DNA from: Bacteroidales bacterium UBA5537
Lineage (GTDB): Bacteria > Bacteroidota > Bacteroidia > Bacteroidales > Lentimicrobiaceae
DNA length: 5,939 bases
Reading direction: 5' to 3'
Assembly: GCA_002426025.1 (NCBI GenBank)
Contig: DINP01000036.1
Coordinates: 144,757 to 150,695 of the forward strand
The first letter of the stretch is position 1; each line of letters begins with the position of its first letter. The position numbers and the translations under genes were made by a program. The notes beneath the pieces were generated by a model. The model did not search any database, was not told where the DNA came from, and saw nothing but the letters and a program-made list of their open reading frames with translations. This document shows, piece by piece, positions 5,277 to 5,939 of the stretch.

Positions 5277-5678
5277 TTAGTTGTTTAATGCGCCCTGCTT
5301 TATCCAGGTTAGTACCAAGTTTGCCTGCGAAGGCGTAGAAAAACTTTTCATACTACCAGATGATATGCTGATATAAATTGCACTACTTGCGGGAGCATCT
5401 ATATTTACCAGGTTTTCCTGGATAAGAGAATTATACGAATTGGCTGGAGACAGGTCAGGGTCAAAACCATTTGCTGAATGACAGCCACTCATATTGCAAC
5501 TTGCATCGAAGATTGGCTGAATATCCGTGGCATAGCTCAATGTGTTTGTAATAGGCACAAAACCCGGATCAACAAAATCATATTCGCAACCACTAAAAAG
5601 GGTTATAAATGCCAGTGATGCTATCAGAATCACCGGTCTGAATTTGGAAGTTAGTTTTTTCATTTTTTGTAGTTTCAT
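5277..5678 (-). CDS. Small c-haem lipoprotein with a CX4CH site
   Basis: A 133-residue lipoprotein and the first gene of the four-gene unit. The lipobox is L-F-S-G-C31. The mature part has the Bacteroidota layout Y-A-T-D-I-Q-P-I-F (49-57), then C61-N-M-S-G-C66-H67, then a C-terminal W-I-K-Q-G-A-L-N-N. The haem motif has four rather than two residues between the cysteines. M110 (S-G-S-M-K) is a plausible axial ligand. Two starts are possible, ATG 5678 and ATG 5663 (M6). The first has a GAAGAG stretch just upstream. The second gives a more usual short K-K-rich signal peptide and would suit the promoter-like box at 5687-5694, which would leave the first start almost leaderless. It is probably anchored in the outer membrane and passes electrons to or from the adjacent cytochromes (inference). 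Confidence 0.85.
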   Translation of the reverse strand: MKLQKMKKLTSKFRPVILIASLAFITLFSGCEYDFVDPGFVPITNTLSYATDIQPIFDASCNMSGCHSANGFDPDLSPANSYNSLIQENLVNIDAPASSAIYISISSGSMKSFSTPSQANLVLTWIKQGALNN

Positions 5679-5686
5679 ATTCTCTT

Positions 5687-5694
5687 CAAAGAAA
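5687..5694 (-). promoter_or_regulatory. -7-like box (TTTCTTTG) of the four-gene unit
   Basis: Minus-strand TTTCTTTG differs from TAnnTTTG at one base. Its centre is exactly 87 bp from the centre of the operator at 5771-5784, in the same register as 594-601 relative to 678-691. Transcription would start near 5683, about 20 nt before ATG 5663. No exact TAnnTTTG was found on this strand between 5679 and 5770. Confidence 0.35.
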
Positions 5695-5731
5695 GTATTT
5701 ATCTACTTATTATCATGTGAATATTTAATGA

Positions 5732-5769
5732 TATATTTGCAGCCATGTGGTGATTTTTGTGTATATTTG
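5732..5769 (+). promoter_or_regulatory. Candidate promoter of the Crp/Fnr gene
   Basis: On the plus strand an exact TATATTTG (5762-5769) fits TAnnTTTG, and a TTTG at 5736-5739 lies 22 bp upstream as a -33 box. Transcription would start near 5776, inside the Crp/Fnr-like box (5771-5784), which would favour repression when that box is occupied. The leader would be about 75 nt. A second TATATTTG at 5732-5739 overlaps the -33 box. Confidence 0.45.
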
Positions 5770-5786
5770 ATTGATTTTTATCACCG
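5749..5786. promoter_or_regulatory. Crp/Fnr-type operator, copy 3
   Basis: The core TTGAT-TTTT-ATCAC (5771-5784) matches 9 of 10 bases of the Fnr consensus. It lies in the same wider inverted repeat, GGTGAT (5749-5754) and ATCACC (5780-5785), as copy 1. It sits between the divergent four-gene cytochrome unit and the regulator gene and could control both. Further TTGAT half-sites at 5767, 5793, 5810 and 5836 are probably partly due to AT-richness. Confidence 0.65.
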
Positions 5787-5851
5787 CTATAGTTGATTTG
5801 TGTCTTTTGTTGATATAAAGGTACACAAATATTATTTGATTTGAAAATTAA

Positions 5852-5939
5852 ATGAGAAACGAACAAGATTTTTCTATAAATAAAATGCTGGAAGCTAGTT
5901 GTTTGCACTGTAAGACACGTTCTAATATTTTTAATGCAT
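5852..5939 (+). CDS. Crp/Fnr-family transcriptional regulator (N-terminal fragment)
   Basis: Only the first 29 residues are in the window; the gene runs off the right edge. After M-R-N-E-Q-D-F comes C17-L-H-C20-K-T-R, resembling the cysteine pair and following arginine at the N-terminus of many Bacteroidota Crp/Fnr proteins just before the cyclic-nucleotide-like domain. In Fnr itself such N-terminal cysteines bind an oxygen-sensitive iron-sulphur cluster; whether enough cysteines exist here cannot be seen. The divergent position next to Fnr-like operators supports the assignment. The ATG at 5852 is the first in frame and follows an A-rich stretch. The effector sensed is unknown. Confidence 0.6.
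   Translation, partial: MRNEQDFSINKMLEASCLHCKTRSNIFNA

Noticed and set aside
5767..5840. Five TTGAT direct repeats before the regulator gene, as an iteron-like array
   Set aside because: The spacings (4, 22, 17 and 26) are irregular and the sequence is AT-rich. Only the copy forming the inverted pair at 5771-5784 is well supported.
1..5939. CRISPR array, insertion sequence, tRNA or rRNA gene
   Set aside because: No regular direct repeats with spacers, transposase, terminal inverted repeats or tRNA-like segments were seen on either strand.

Overview
The window looks like part of a Bacteroidota genome, probably an anaerobic or microaerophilic member with a large c-type cytochrome complement. 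The reasons are: genes without clear Shine-Dalgarno sites, promoter boxes of the Bacteroidota TAnnTTTG type, a DUF5777-type outer-membrane barrel, lipoproteins with a lysine/acid pair just after the lipid cysteine, and the short Bacteroidota c-haem lipoprotein fold. No ribosomal or other phylogenetic marker is present, so the rank below phylum is not supported.

All genes but one lie on the minus strand, so the logical order is right to left. At the right edge (5852 onward, plus strand) a Crp/Fnr-type regulator begins and runs out of the window. Divergent from it is a compact four-gene unit: a small CX4CH c-haem lipoprotein (5277-5678), a DUF5777-like beta-barrel (4336-5247), a secreted monohaem cytochrome c (3893-4309) and a hexahaem lipoprotein with a short collagen-like stalk (2756-3811). 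It is closed by a strong terminator (2706-2734). Next comes a gap of nearly 600 bp with a Crp/Fnr-like box and an unidentified 65-codon ORF. It leads into a second, longer hexahaem collagen-stalk lipoprotein (819-2174) with its own terminator (741-770). After another regulatory gap comes a second copy of the monohaem cytochrome c (30-446), transcribed towards the left edge.

The gene set is therefore a duplicated cytochrome module: two monohaem cytochromes and two hexahaem lipoproteins, plus one barrel and one small haem lipoprotein. I infer an extracytoplasmic electron-transfer system, with periplasmic monohaem carriers feeding lipid-anchored, possibly surface-displayed multihaem proteins in association with an outer-membrane barrel. 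The terminal electron donor or acceptor cannot be read from the sequence.

The most informative non-coding signal is a repeated control element. Three boxes close to the Fnr consensus TTGAT-N4-ATCAA lie at 678-691, 2588-2601 and 5771-5784. Each sits 87-89 bp (centre to centre) from a TAnnTTTG-like box on the side of the minus-strand genes. The first and third are alignable over about 60 bp without gaps. With the Crp/Fnr gene next door, this points to a small local regulon controlling all the cytochrome units.
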